From the NCBI RefSeq assembly GCF_000759435.1, contig NZ_JRJG01000014.1, positions 1 through 64,000 on the forward strand: a stretch of DNA of 64,000 nt. The letters run 5' to 3'. The position numbers and the translations under genes were made by a program. Origin of the DNA: Hoeflea sp. BAL378. Its GTDB lineage: Bacteria; Pseudomonadota; Alphaproteobacteria; Rhizobiales; Rhizobiaceae. The notes beneath the pieces were generated by a model. That model saw only the letters and a list, made by a program, of their open reading frames with translations, ran no database searches and was not told the origin of the DNA. The first letter of the stretch is position 1. Each line of letters starts with the position of its first letter. Of the stretch, positions 39,184 to 47,396 are shown piece by piece.

Positions 39184-40767
39184 CTAGAACCCCTTTTTCA
39201 GCGATCCGAGGATGCCGCGCACCAGCGCCCGGCCGAGCGAGCTTGCCGCCGACCGCGCCACCGACTTGATCACCGCTTCGGTGACCGTCTGGCGCTGGTA
39301 ACCGGGCCGCGAGCGGCTCGAGGTCTTGCGCGGCGTCGGACTTCTGTCCTCGCGCTCCCCGGCGTCGTCGCCATAGCCGGGCAAGGTCCAGCGGCGGCTT
39401 TCGGGGCGTTTTTCCTCGGTTTCCTCCTCGCGGGCGCGCTCCTGCTCCTCGGCCTTGGCGGCGTCCGCGGCGCGGCGCTGAAGCATCTCGAAGGCGCTGT
39501 CGCGGTCGAGATCGGTGTCGTACTGCCCGGCCACGGGACTGACCGCCATGACCTTCTGCCGCTCGGGTTCGGTGACCGGCCCGAGCCGCGACGAGGGCGG
39601 CCGCACCAGCGTGCGCTCGACCATCGAGGGCACGCCCTTGGCCCCGAGCGTCGAGACCAGCGCCTCGCCCACGCCCAACTGGGTGATGGCCTCGAAACAG
39701 TCGAAGGCCGGGTTCGGCCGGAAGGTTTCGGCCGCCACCTTCACCGCCTTCTGCTCACGCGGCGTATAGGCCCGGAGCGCATGCTGGATGCGGTTGCCGA
39801 GCTGCGACAGCACGCTCTCGGGCACGTCGAGCGGGTTCTGGGTGACGAAATAGACGCCCACGCCCTTCGACCGGATCAGCCGCACCACCTGCTCGACCCG
39901 GTCGATCAGGATCTTCGGCGCCTCGTCGAACAGCAGATGCGCCTCGTCGAAGAAGAACACCAGACGCGGCTTGTCGGGATCGCCGACCTCGGGCAGTTCC
40001 TCGAACAGTTCGGACAGGAGCCACAGCAGGAAGGTGGCGTAGAGCCGCGGGTTCATCATCAACCTGTCGGCCGCCAGCACCGAGATCGCGCCGCGGCCGT
40101 CATTGGTGGTGCGCATGATGTCGGCGATCCTGAGCGCCGGCTCGCCGAAGAAGTTCTCCGCGCCCTGCTGCTCGAGCACCAGCAGGCCGCGCTGGATCGT
40201 GGCCAGCGACTGCTTGGTGATGTTGCCGTACATCGCCGACAATTTCTCGGTCTCGCCCGACATGTAGCTGAGCAGCGACTGCAGGTCCTTGAGGTCGAGC
40301 AGCGGCAGGCCGTTCTCGTCGGCCAACTTGAAGGCGATGTTGAGCACGCCCTCCTGGGCCTCCGACATGTCCATCAGCCGCGCCAGCAGCAGCGGGCCCA
40401 TCTCGGTGATGGTGGTGCGGACCCGGTGGCCCTTCTCGCCGAACAGGTCCCAGAAGATCACCGGGAATTCCTGGAACTCGTAGGGATCGAGACCGATCGC
40501 CTTGGCGCGCTTTTCGAGGAAATCCTTGTATTCGCCGATCGCGGCGATGCCCGAGAGGTCGCCCTTGACGTCGGCGCAGAACACCGGGACGCCGGCGTTG
40601 GAGAAGCTCTCGGCCAGGATCTGCAGCGTCACCGTCTTGCCGGTGCCGGTGGCGCCGGTGATCAGCCCGTGCCGGTTGGCGTATTTGAGATCGAGATACT
40701 CGCCCTTGTTGATGCTGTCGTCGGGATTGCGGCTGGTGCCGATGTAGAGCTTGCCTTCTTCGAGCAT
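39184..40767 (-). CDS. HerA-like ATPase (DUF853/YjgR family)
   Basis: A 527-residue P-loop ATPase. Walker A is GATGTGKT (38-45), Walker B is VFFFDEAH (about residue 290), and the arginine and QNP motifs (FVTQNPLDVPESVLSQLGNRIQHAL) of the HerA/FtsK group follow. The C-terminal 100 residues are charged and Ser/Arg-rich (EEQERAREEETEEKRPES), probably a flexible tail. YjgR-like proteins are widespread; their role is not settled and a link to DNA translocation or membrane remodelling is inferred only. The ATG at 40767 is chosen because sequence similarity begins at MLEEGKLYIG. Confidence 0.83.
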   Translation of the reverse strand: MLEEGKLYIGTSRNPDDSINKGEYLDLKYANRHGLITGATGTGKTVTLQILAESFSNAGVPVFCADVKGDLSGIAAIGEYKDFLEKRAKAIGLDPYEFQEFPVIFWDLFGEKGHRVRTTITEMGPLLLARLMDMSEAQEGVLNIAFKLADENGLPLLDLKDLQSLLSYMSGETEKLSAMYGNITKQSLATIQRGLLVLEQQGAENFFGEPALRIADIMRTTNDGRGAISVLAADRLMMNPRLYATFLLWLLSELFEELPEVGDPDKPRLVFFFDEAHLLFDEAPKILIDRVEQVVRLIRSKGVGVYFVTQNPLDVPESVLSQLGNRIQHALRAYTPREQKAVKVAAETFRPNPAFDCFEAITQLGVGEALVSTLGAKGVPSMVERTLVRPPSSRLGPVTEPERQKVMAVSPVAGQYDTDLDRDSAFEMLQRRAADAAKAEEQERAREEETEEKRPESRRWTLPGYGDDAGEREDRSPTPRKTSSRSRPGYQRQTVTEAVIKSVARSAASSLGRALVRGILGSLKKGF

Positions 40768-41076
40768 GTCGTCCTCTTGCTGCGCCGGTCGCGGCTTCCT
40801 TCGCATGCGCCGAGCGCAGGCTTCGTCGGATACTTATAGCAAGCCCGGCTGCCGGAACAATGCTTGTTGCCTCGCCGCCGCGGCCGGCTTCCGCCGCCGC
40901 GCCAGCCTGGGGAAAGCTTGTCTGCCTAGGGTCGGCGATCAGAGCGCCAGGGGATTATCGGGCATCATGGAGCACGGGGCGACGCCAAAGCCTGAAAACG
41001 CCTGCCGGCTGACACGCCCGGCGGGTCGGTCCGCCAATGTGCGAGCGCCGGTCCGGCAGGTTCCGGGAGCCCTGGC
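40768..41076. other. Intergenic region between the HerA-like gene and the CDP-sugar genes
   Basis: These 309 bases contain the divergent promoters of the HerA-like gene and rfbF. ACTTATAGCAAGC near 40831 is the only AT-biased stretch. No ORF, repeat or RNA gene was recognised. Confidence 0.6.
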
Positions 41077-41847
41077 ATGAAGGTCGTCATTCTTGCCGGC
41101 GGCCTGGGCTCGCGCCTGTCCGAGGAGACCCATCTCAAGCCCAAGCCCATGGTGGAGATCGGCGGCCGCCCGATCCTGTGGCACATCATGAAGCTCTATC
41201 ACGGCCACGGCCTCAGGGATTTCATCATCTGCTGCGGCTTCCGCGGCTATGTCATCAAGGAATATTTCGCCAATTACGCGCTGCACATGTCGGACATGAC
41301 CTTCGACATGTCGGAGAACACCGTGCATTTCCACCGCCAGAGCGCCGAGGACTGGCGGGTCACGCTGGTCGACACCGGCGAGACCACCCTGACCGGCGGA
41401 CGATTGAAGCGCGTCGCGCCCTATCTCGAGGGCGAGGAGAGCTTCTGCTTCACCTATGGCGACGGCCTGTCGGATGTCGACATCTCCGCCACCATCGGCT
41501 TTCACAAAAGCCATGGCCGCCTGGCGACGGTGACCGCCGTGCGCCCGCCCGCCCGCTTCGGCGCGCTCAAGCTCAAGGGCGACGAGGTCCAGGGGTTCAT
41601 CGAGAAGCCCGAAGGCGAGGGCGGCTTCATCAATGGCGGCTTCTTCGTGCTGTCCCATCCGGTTCTCGAGCGGATCGAGGGCGACCGCACCAGCTTCGAG
41701 GGCGAACCGCTGGCGGATCTCGCCGGCGAGGGGGAGCTGCGGGCGTTCTTCCACCGCGGCTTCTGGCAGCCAATGGACACGCTGCGCGACAAGACCATGC
41801 TGGAAACGCTCTGGACGGAGGGCAATCCGCCATGGAAAAGCTGGTGA
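41077..41847 (+). CDS. rfbF: Glucose-1-phosphate cytidylyltransferase
   Basis: A 256-residue nucleotidyltransferase with the N-terminal LAGGLGSRLSEET and KPKPMVEIGGRPI signatures, a YGDGLSDVD metal site and the GFIEKP segment. It makes CDP-glucose from CTP and glucose-1-phosphate. Length and motifs match RfbF closely. It overlaps rfbG by 16 bases and begins the CDP-deoxysugar operon. Confidence 0.93.
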   Translation: MKVVILAGGLGSRLSEETHLKPKPMVEIGGRPILWHIMKLYHGHGLRDFIICCGFRGYVIKEYFANYALHMSDMTFDMSENTVHFHRQSAEDWRVTLVDTGETTLTGGRLKRVAPYLEGEESFCFTYGDGLSDVDISATIGFHKSHGRLATVTAVRPPARFGALKLKGDEVQGFIEKPEGEGGFINGGFFVLSHPVLERIEGDRTSFEGEPLADLAGEGELRAFFHRGFWQPMDTLRDKTMLETLWTEGNPPWKSW

Positions 41848-42935
41848 CATCGCAAAGCCTGCCCGATCCGGATTTCTGGCGCGGCCGCAGGGTGCTGTTG
41901 ACCGGGCATACCGGCTTCAAGGGATCGTGGCTCTTGTTCTGGCTTGAGGCCATGGGCGCCAAGGTCACCGGCTGCGCCCTGCCTCCCGAAGCGCCCGCCG
42001 CATTGTTCCCGCTGCTGCATGCCCAGGACCGACTGTCGGGCGAGATCGCCGACATCCGCGATGCCCATGAACTCAGCAACCTCGTCGAGCGCGCCCGGCC
42101 TGAGATCGTGCTCCATCTCGCCGCCCAGTCGCTGGTGAGGCGCAGCTACGCCGATCCGGTGGGCACCTTCGCCACCAATGTGACCGGCACCGACAATCTG
42201 ATGCAGGCGCTGGCGCGGACCGGAACGGCGCGCGCCATCGTGGTGACCACGACCGACAAGGTCTACCGTAATTCCGGCGACGGCCGCCGGTTCCGCGAAA
42301 CCGATCCGCTCGGCGGCGAGGATCCCTATTCCGCGAGCAAGGCCGCCTGCGAAATGGTGGTGGCCGGATGGCGCGCCCATTTCGAGAATGCCGGCTGCGG
42401 CATCGCCACGGCGCGGGCCGGAAACGTCATCGGCGGCGGCGACTGGGCCGAGGACCGGCTGTTTCCCGATGCGATCCGGGCCTGGTCGAAGGGGGAGGTT
42501 CTCGCGGTGCGCCGGCCCTTCGCGACGCGGCCCTGGCAGCATGTGCTCGAGCCGCTGCGCGGCTATCTGGTGCTGGCCGAACGATTGGCCTCCGGCGCCG
42601 AGCTTGCGCCGGCCTACAATTTCGGCCCCGTCGAGGACAGCGCCGCCGTGCGTGACGTGCTGACGCTCGCCGCCAGCCATTTCGGCAGCGCCGGGATCGA
42701 GTATGACGAAATGCCCGAGGGCCCGGCGGAAGCCCACGCGCTGGCGCTCGACCCGTCGCTCGCGGCCGCCGATCTCGCCGTCTCGGGGCTGTGGAAGCTC
42801 GACCAGACCGTGGCCCTGACCGCGCGCTGGTACCGCGACCATCTGGACGGCCGCTCCGTCAGGGATCTGTGCGAGGAAGATTGCAGCGCCTATGTCCATG
42901 CGGCGCGGCCCGCATCCGCGGGAAACGGACGGTGA
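41832..42935 (+). CDS. rfbG: CDP-glucose 4,6-dehydratase
   Basis: A 367-residue extended SDR. The NAD site is GHTGFKG (about 26-32), the active-site TTTDKVYRN has the Thr/Asp pair and the Y-x3-K is PYSASKAACE. The late WKLDQTVALTARWYRD segment is typical of RfbG. It converts CDP-glucose to CDP-4-keto-6-deoxyglucose. The start at 41832 lies within the 3' end of rfbF, so the pair is translationally coupled. Confidence 0.93.
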   Translation: MEKLVTSQSLPDPDFWRGRRVLLTGHTGFKGSWLLFWLEAMGAKVTGCALPPEAPAALFPLLHAQDRLSGEIADIRDAHELSNLVERARPEIVLHLAAQSLVRRSYADPVGTFATNVTGTDNLMQALARTGTARAIVVTTTDKVYRNSGDGRRFRETDPLGGEDPYSASKAACEMVVAGWRAHFENAGCGIATARAGNVIGGGDWAEDRLFPDAIRAWSKGEVLAVRRPFATRPWQHVLEPLRGYLVLAERLASGAELAPAYNFGPVEDSAAVRDVLTLAASHFGSAGIEYDEMPEGPAEAHALALDPSLAAADLAVSGLWKLDQTVALTARWYRDHLDGRSVRDLCEEDCSAYVHAARPASAGNGR

Positions 42936-43495
42936 GCGCCTCTCCCTTCACATTCACGCCGCTGATGCCGGGCGCGTCCGGCGGGCCGGTGCTAGTGACC
43001 CGCACGCCGCGCGTCGACGACCGCGGCGCCTTCGCCCGGATCTTCTGCGCCGAGGCCCTCGCCGGAATCGGCTGGCCCGGGCCGGTGGCCCAGATCAATC
43101 ACAGCCGCACCGCGCGCCGCGGCACCGTGCGCGGCCTGCATTACCAGATCCCGCCGCATGCCGAGGCCAAGCTCGTGGTCTGCATCCGCGGCGCGGTGCT
43201 CGATGTTGCCGTCGATATCCGCGCGGACAGCCCGACGCGCCACGCCCATGGCGCCGCGGAACTGTCGGCCGAAACCGCGACCGCGATGTATGTGCCGGAG
43301 GGCTTCGCCCACGGGTTCCAGGCGCTCACCGACGAGGTAGAGCTGATCTATGTCCATTCGGCGCCCTATGCGGCCGCGGCGGAGGCCGGGCTTCGCCATG
43401 ACGATCCCGCGCTCGCGATCGCCTGGCCGTTGTCCGTCAGCGGGCTTTCGGAGCGCGACGCCGCGTTTCCGCTGATCGAAGGTGGTGGCCAATGA
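42932..43495 (+). CDS. dTDP-4-dehydrorhamnose 3,5-epimerase-like protein (probably CDP-linked)
   Basis: A 187-residue RmlC-type cupin. The catalytic His is in RGLHYQ, with KLVVCIRGAVLDVAVDIR and PEGFAHGFQAL following. The GTG at 42932 overlaps the rfbG stop (GTGA). An ATG at 42965 is the alternative. Given the CDP-sugar neighbours, it should epimerise C3/C5 (or only one) of CDP-4-keto-6-deoxyhexose; the sequence does not tell which carbon. It overlaps the C-methyltransferase gene by four bases. Confidence 0.85.
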   Translation: MSASPFTFTPLMPGASGGPVLVTRTPRVDDRGAFARIFCAEALAGIGWPGPVAQINHSRTARRGTVRGLHYQIPPHAEAKLVVCIRGAVLDVAVDIRADSPTRHAHGAAELSAETATAMYVPEGFAHGFQALTDEVELIYVHSAPYAAAAEAGLRHDDPALAIAWPLSVSGLSERDAAFPLIEGGGQ

Positions 43496-44724
43496 TGCGC
43501 TGCCGGCATTGCGGCGGCGGCGATGTCATCCCGTTCCTCGACCTGGGGCTGGCGCCGCCCTCAAATTCCTATCTCCGCGCCGAGGATCTCTCCCGGCCGG
43601 AAAAGCACTATCCGCTGGTCATCCGCACCTGCACCGCCTGCTGGCTGACCCAGACCGAGGATTTCGCCGACCGGGAGGAGTTCTTCTCGGGCGATTACGC
43701 CTATTTCTCCTCCTTCTCCCGCACCTGGCTCGACCACGCCAGCGCCTATGTCGCCGCCATGCGCGACCGCTTCGGCCTCGGGCCTGACAGCCTGGTGGCG
43801 GAGGTGGCCGCCAATGACGGCTATCTTCTGCAATATGTCCAGGCGCTCGGCATTCCCTGCTACGGCGTCGAGCCGACCCATGGCACGGCCGAAGCCGCCC
43901 GGGCCAAGGGCATCGAGATCGTCGAGGCGTTCTTCGGGCGCGATCTCGCCGCCACGCTCGCGGGCGAAGGCCGGCAGGCCGACCTCATCGCCGCCAACAA
44001 CGTGCTGGCCCATGTGCCCGACATCAATGATTTCGTGGCGGGCTTCGCCCTGCTGCTCAAGCCCGCGGGCGTCGCCACCTTCGAGTTTCCGCATATCCTG
44101 GAGATGGTGCGCGGCAACCAGTTCGACACCGCTTATCACGAGCACTACTCCTACCTGTCGCTTCTGGCGGTCGAGCGCATCTTCCGTAAGAATGGGCTTA
44201 CCGTATTCGATGTCGGCACCACGCCGCACCACGGCGGCAGCCTGAGGGTCTATGCCTGCCGCGCCGATCACTCGGCCCATGCGGTTGCGCCGGCGGTCGC
44301 CGGAATGCTTGAGACTGAGCGCAAGGCGGGGCTCGACGGCGAGACGTTCTATGCCGGCTTCCAGGCGAGCGCCGAATCGGCACGCGACGCGTTTCGCGAA
44401 TTTCTCACGGACATGCGGGCCGCGGGTCAGAAGGTCGCCGCCTACGGCGCCGCGGCCAAGGGCAACACGCTTCTCAATTTCGCGGGCGCGACCGCCCGCG
44501 ATATCGCCTTCGTCGTCGACCGGAACCCCGCCAAGCAGGGCCGCTACCTGCCCGGCTCGCATATTCCGATCGTGGGCGAGGACACATTGCTCTCCGAGCG
44601 ACCAGACAAGGTGGTGATATTGCCATGGAATATCGAGACAGAAATCAGGAGCCAGCTTTCCTGTATCAAAGACTGGGGTGGACAGTTCGTGACGGCCATC
44701 CCGAGCCTCGCGATCCGGGAGTAA
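43492..44724 (+). CDS. NDP-sugar C-methyltransferase (zinc-binding, TylC3/TcaB9-like)
   Basis: A 410-residue three-part enzyme. The N-terminal zinc site is Cys4-x2-Cys7 with Cys47-x2-Cys50. The SAM motif is VAEVAANDGYLL (about 102-113), and HEHYSYLS near residue 217 holds the catalytic His/Tyr residues. A C-terminal Rossmann-like domain ends in ILPWNIETEI. Enzymes of this group add a methyl group at C3 of a 4-keto-6-deoxy sugar. The product here would be a branched CDP-3-C-methyl sugar (inferred). It overlaps the epimerase gene by four bases. Confidence 0.87.
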   Translation: MMRCRHCGGGDVIPFLDLGLAPPSNSYLRAEDLSRPEKHYPLVIRTCTACWLTQTEDFADREEFFSGDYAYFSSFSRTWLDHASAYVAAMRDRFGLGPDSLVAEVAANDGYLLQYVQALGIPCYGVEPTHGTAEAARAKGIEIVEAFFGRDLAATLAGEGRQADLIAANNVLAHVPDINDFVAGFALLLKPAGVATFEFPHILEMVRGNQFDTAYHEHYSYLSLLAVERIFRKNGLTVFDVGTTPHHGGSLRVYACRADHSAHAVAPAVAGMLETERKAGLDGETFYAGFQASAESARDAFREFLTDMRAAGQKVAAYGAAAKGNTLLNFAGATARDIAFVVDRNPAKQGRYLPGSHIPIVGEDTLLSERPDKVVILPWNIETEIRSQLSCIKDWGGQFVTAIPSLAIRE

Positions 44725-44801
44725 GCACGCCTGTCATCGTCGAACTGACGGAAACGCCGACCGAGCCGATCGCGCCGCAGCCCGCCAAGCCCGACGCCTG
44801 A
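44625..44801 (+). CDS. Possible overlapping small ORF at the end of the C-methyltransferase gene
   Basis: A 58-residue frame opens with ATG at 44625, inside the C-methyltransferase gene in another frame, and ends 77 bases after it. The tail STPVIVELTETPTEPIAPQP is Pro/Thr/Glu-rich. A GGTGGTG stands before the ATG. It could be chance in GC-rich DNA, and I recognise no family. Confidence 0.15.
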   Translation: MEYRDRNQEPAFLYQRLGWTVRDGHPEPRDPGVSTPVIVELTETPTEPIAPQPAKPDA

Positions 44802-44821
44802 GGGCGGACCGGACCGGCCGG

Positions 44822-45931
44822 TCAGGCCTCGAGCAACCCGGTGAGGACGGCTGCGACGCGGGCCTGCGCGGCCTCGTCCATGCCGTGATAGCTCGGCAGG
44901 TTGATGGCGCGGCCGGCAATGTCGTGCGCGTTGACATTGTCCGGGCGGGCGTCGAACATCGGCAGCTCCGACAGCGGCCAGAAGAACACCCTTGCGTCGA
45001 TATTGGCGGCCGCGAACGCGGCGGCGAGCCGCTCCCGGGTGACGCCGGTCTCGGGCGAAAATACCGCGGTGGGCATCCAGTAGCCATTGGTGACGCCCTC
45101 GGGCTCGGCGTTGAGGGCGATGCCGTCGTGGCCCGACAGCAGCGCGCGGTAGCGCGCCATGATCTGACGCTTACCCTCGATCAGCTCGCTTATCCGCTCG
45201 ACCTGGGCACAGCCGATGGCGGCCGAGACATTGGCCATCTTGAACTTGTAGCCGGTGACGGTGGGGAAGAACTGGCGCGGTTCGCTCGCGTCGCGGCCGT
45301 GATTGGCGAGCGTCGCCACCCGCGCGTAAAGCGCCGGGTCGTTGGTGACGAACATGCCGCCCTCGCCGGTGGTCATGGTCTTGGTGCCGTGGAACGAGAA
45401 CGTGCCGAACGCGCCCATGGAGCCCGCCCGCCGGTTTCCCCAGGCCGAGCCGATGGCCTCGGCCGCGTCCTCGATCACCGGGATGCCGTGGCGCGCGCCG
45501 AGGGCGAGAAGCCGGTCCATGTCGCCCATCGAGCCGTAGAGATGGACCGCGATGATTGCCTTCGTGCGCGGCGTGATCGCGGCTTCGACCAGCGCCGGGT
45601 CGAGGCACCAGGTGTCTTTCAGAATATCCACGAAGACCGGCGTGGCGCCGAGATGGACGACCGGGGCGACGGAGGCGATCCAGTTGCTTTCGGCGAGGAT
45701 CACCTCGTCGCCGGGCCCTATGCCGAGCGCCGCCAGCCCCAGATGCAGCGCGCCGGTGCAGCTCGAGGTGGCAATGGTGTGGGCGACGCCCAGATGGGCG
45801 GCGAAATCGCGCTCCAGCCGGTGGATGTAGTCGTAGCACTGCGCGCCCCAGCCATTGCGCGCCGCATCGGTGGCGTAGGTCACCTCGAGCTCGGTGATCG
45901 ACGGCTTGGTATAGGCGATGCGCTCGGTCAT
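44822..45931 (-). CDS. DegT/DnrJ/EryC1-family sugar aminotransferase
   Basis: A 369-residue PLP aminotransferase with the lysine Lys184 in SFHGTKTMTTGEGG and Asp155 in VIEDAAEAIG. The overall pattern resembles perosamine synthase-like enzymes, which transfer an amino group to C4 of 4-keto-6-deoxy sugars. The presence of Lys rather than His excludes a RfbH-type 3-dehydrase. It runs toward the C-methyltransferase, so it has its own promoter. An NDP-4-keto sugar from the neighbouring pathway is a possible substrate (inference). Confidence 0.87.
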   Translation of the reverse strand: MTERIAYTKPSITELEVTYATDAARNGWGAQCYDYIHRLERDFAAHLGVAHTIATSSCTGALHLGLAALGIGPGDEVILAESNWIASVAPVVHLGATPVFVDILKDTWCLDPALVEAAITPRTKAIIAVHLYGSMGDMDRLLALGARHGIPVIEDAAEAIGSAWGNRRAGSMGAFGTFSFHGTKTMTTGEGGMFVTNDPALYARVATLANHGRDASEPRQFFPTVTGYKFKMANVSAAIGCAQVERISELIEGKRQIMARYRALLSGHDGIALNAEPEGVTNGYWMPTAVFSPETGVTRERLAAAFAAANIDARVFFWPLSELPMFDARPDNVNAHDIAGRAINLPSYHGMDEAAQARVAAVLTGLLEA

Positions 45932-46070
45932 GGAGGCGTTCCTGCGGCGGGTCCGGGCCTGTCTAGCGCTTCGAGCCTGCGCGGAGATTGCGCCGGTTCG
46001 TGAAAAATCCCGTTGGCGGGCGGCCGCGTTTTCTGGCAAGAGAAAAACGGCCGGAAACAAGGGGACCCAC

Positions 46071-46925
46071 ATGCGCACGGTTTATGTCAACGGAGACTAT
46101 TTGCCGGAAAACGAGGCCAAGGTCTCGGTCTTCGATCGCGGCTTCCTGTTCGGCGACGGGATCTACGAAGTGGCCTCCGTGCTCGGCGGCAAGCTCATCG
46201 ATTTCCCCGCCCACATGGCGCGGCTGCACCGCTCGGCGGGCGAGCTCGGCATGCGGTTTGCCGTGAGCGACGACGACCTGCTGGCGATCCACCGCGAACT
46301 GGTGCGCCGCAACGGCGTCGAGGAAGGCGTCGTCTACCTGCAGATGACCCGTGGCGCCACCGACCGCGATTTCACCTTCGACACCGAAAAGCTGACGCCG
46401 ACGCTGGTTCTGTTCACCCAGTCGCGGCCGCTGATCGACACCAAGGTCGCCCGCGACGGCATGAAAATCGTCTCGATCCCCGACCTGCGCTGGGGCCGCT
46501 GCGACATCAAGACCGTGCAACTGCTCTACCCCTCGCTCGGCAAGATGGAAGCCAAGGCCCGCGGCGCCGACGACGCCTGGATGGTCCGCGACGGCGTGGT
46601 GACCGAAGGCACCTCCAACAACGCCTTCATCGTCACGAAGGCCGGCGCCATCGTCACCCGGCCGCTGTCGCATTCGATCCTGCCCGGCATCACAAGGGCG
46701 ACGCTGATGCAGTATTCCCGCGAGAACGGAACGGCGGTCGAGGAGCGCGAATTCACGCTCGAGGAAGCCAAGGACGCCGCCGAGGCCTTCATCACCTCGG
46801 CCTCGGTCTTCGTCGGCCCGGTGATCTCCATCGACGGCGTCGAGCTGTCGGGCGGCAACCCCGGGCCGGTGACGCTGGGGCTGCGAAAGACCTATCTCGA
46901 GGAAAGCCTCAAGCGCGCGCTCTGA
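46071..46925 (+). CDS. dat: D-amino-acid transaminase
   Basis: A 284-residue fold-type IV transaminase. Catalytic Lys147 is in CDIKTVQLL, and FDRGFLFGDGIYEV and EGTSNNAFIV are the family motifs. It should make D-glutamate or D-alanine by transamination, feeding peptidoglycan. The ATG at 46071 has AAGGGG before it. A bidirectional hairpin follows 40 bases after the stop. Confidence 0.88.
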   Translation: MRTVYVNGDYLPENEAKVSVFDRGFLFGDGIYEVASVLGGKLIDFPAHMARLHRSAGELGMRFAVSDDDLLAIHRELVRRNGVEEGVVYLQMTRGATDRDFTFDTEKLTPTLVLFTQSRPLIDTKVARDGMKIVSIPDLRWGRCDIKTVQLLYPSLGKMEAKARGADDAWMVRDGVVTEGTSNNAFIVTKAGAIVTRPLSHSILPGITRATLMQYSRENGTAVEEREFTLEEAKDAAEAFITSASVFVGPVISIDGVELSGGNPGPVTLGLRKTYLEESLKRAL

Positions 46926-46965
46926 GGATCAGGACGCCGCACCACACAAACTTTTGAACCAAAAA

Positions 46966-46986
46966 GCCCTGCTGATACAGCAGGGC
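46966..46986. terminator. Bidirectional terminator after the D-amino-acid transaminase gene
   Basis: GCCCTGCTG (46966-46974) and CAGCAGGGC (46978-46986) form a 9-bp stem with loop ATA. AAAAA precedes it, which gives a U-tract to the minus-strand transcript, and CTT follows. Confidence 0.75.
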
Positions 46987-46989
46987 CTT

Positions 46990-47396
46990 AAGGCGTTTAG
47001 CTAAACCAGTCTAAGATGGTGATCAGCCAATTAAAAATGCGAATGAGAGCTTCCAGCGCGCGCTCCCAGCGCGAAATTGGTATCTTCATACCTATCTCCC
47101 GTGAGCTGCGAAGGCAGCCCGACCGGAAGTTCACGGTTCATTGCCACCTTCATCAAAACAATATCTAGTTTCAATGAGGTGGCTTGTTTTGCATTCGGCA
47201 TAGGAATCTCCATCGCCAACGAAACAAACTCATCCTTCTTAACCGGTTGTAGCTACATCTTAGCCTCCATGTCGTTTCAAATTTTCCACCTAATGATGTG
47301 GGGATGAGATTTTCTCTTTTCAATATTTTTTTTAAACAACTATGTTCGTTCCATGTATGGATGGTTTGCGAGCCGTTGCGGCGGGTCGCGCCCGCC
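46990..47396. other. AT-rich intergenic stretch with no recognised gene
   Basis: About 400 bases of visibly lower GC content than the rest of the window separate the terminator at 46986 from the SDR gene end at 47397. Two short frames are open: 47031-47219 (minus, 62 residues, TTG start, ends ALGARAGSSHSHF) and 47077-47307 (plus, 76 residues, Cys/Ser/Phe-rich). Neither has a clear ribosome site or recognisable family. It may be a remnant of acquired DNA or hold a small RNA. Confidence 0.5.

Noticed and set aside
44822-45931. RfbH-type CDP-4-keto-6-deoxyglucose 3-dehydrase
   Set aside because: The PLP lysine is present (Lys184 in HGTKTM), whereas RfbH has a histidine there, so it is an aminotransferase.
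47077-47307. 76-residue plus-strand ORF in the AT-rich gap
   Set aside because: No ribosome site, no recognisable family, and AT-rich non-coding DNA can leave such frames by chance; kept only as part of the island description.
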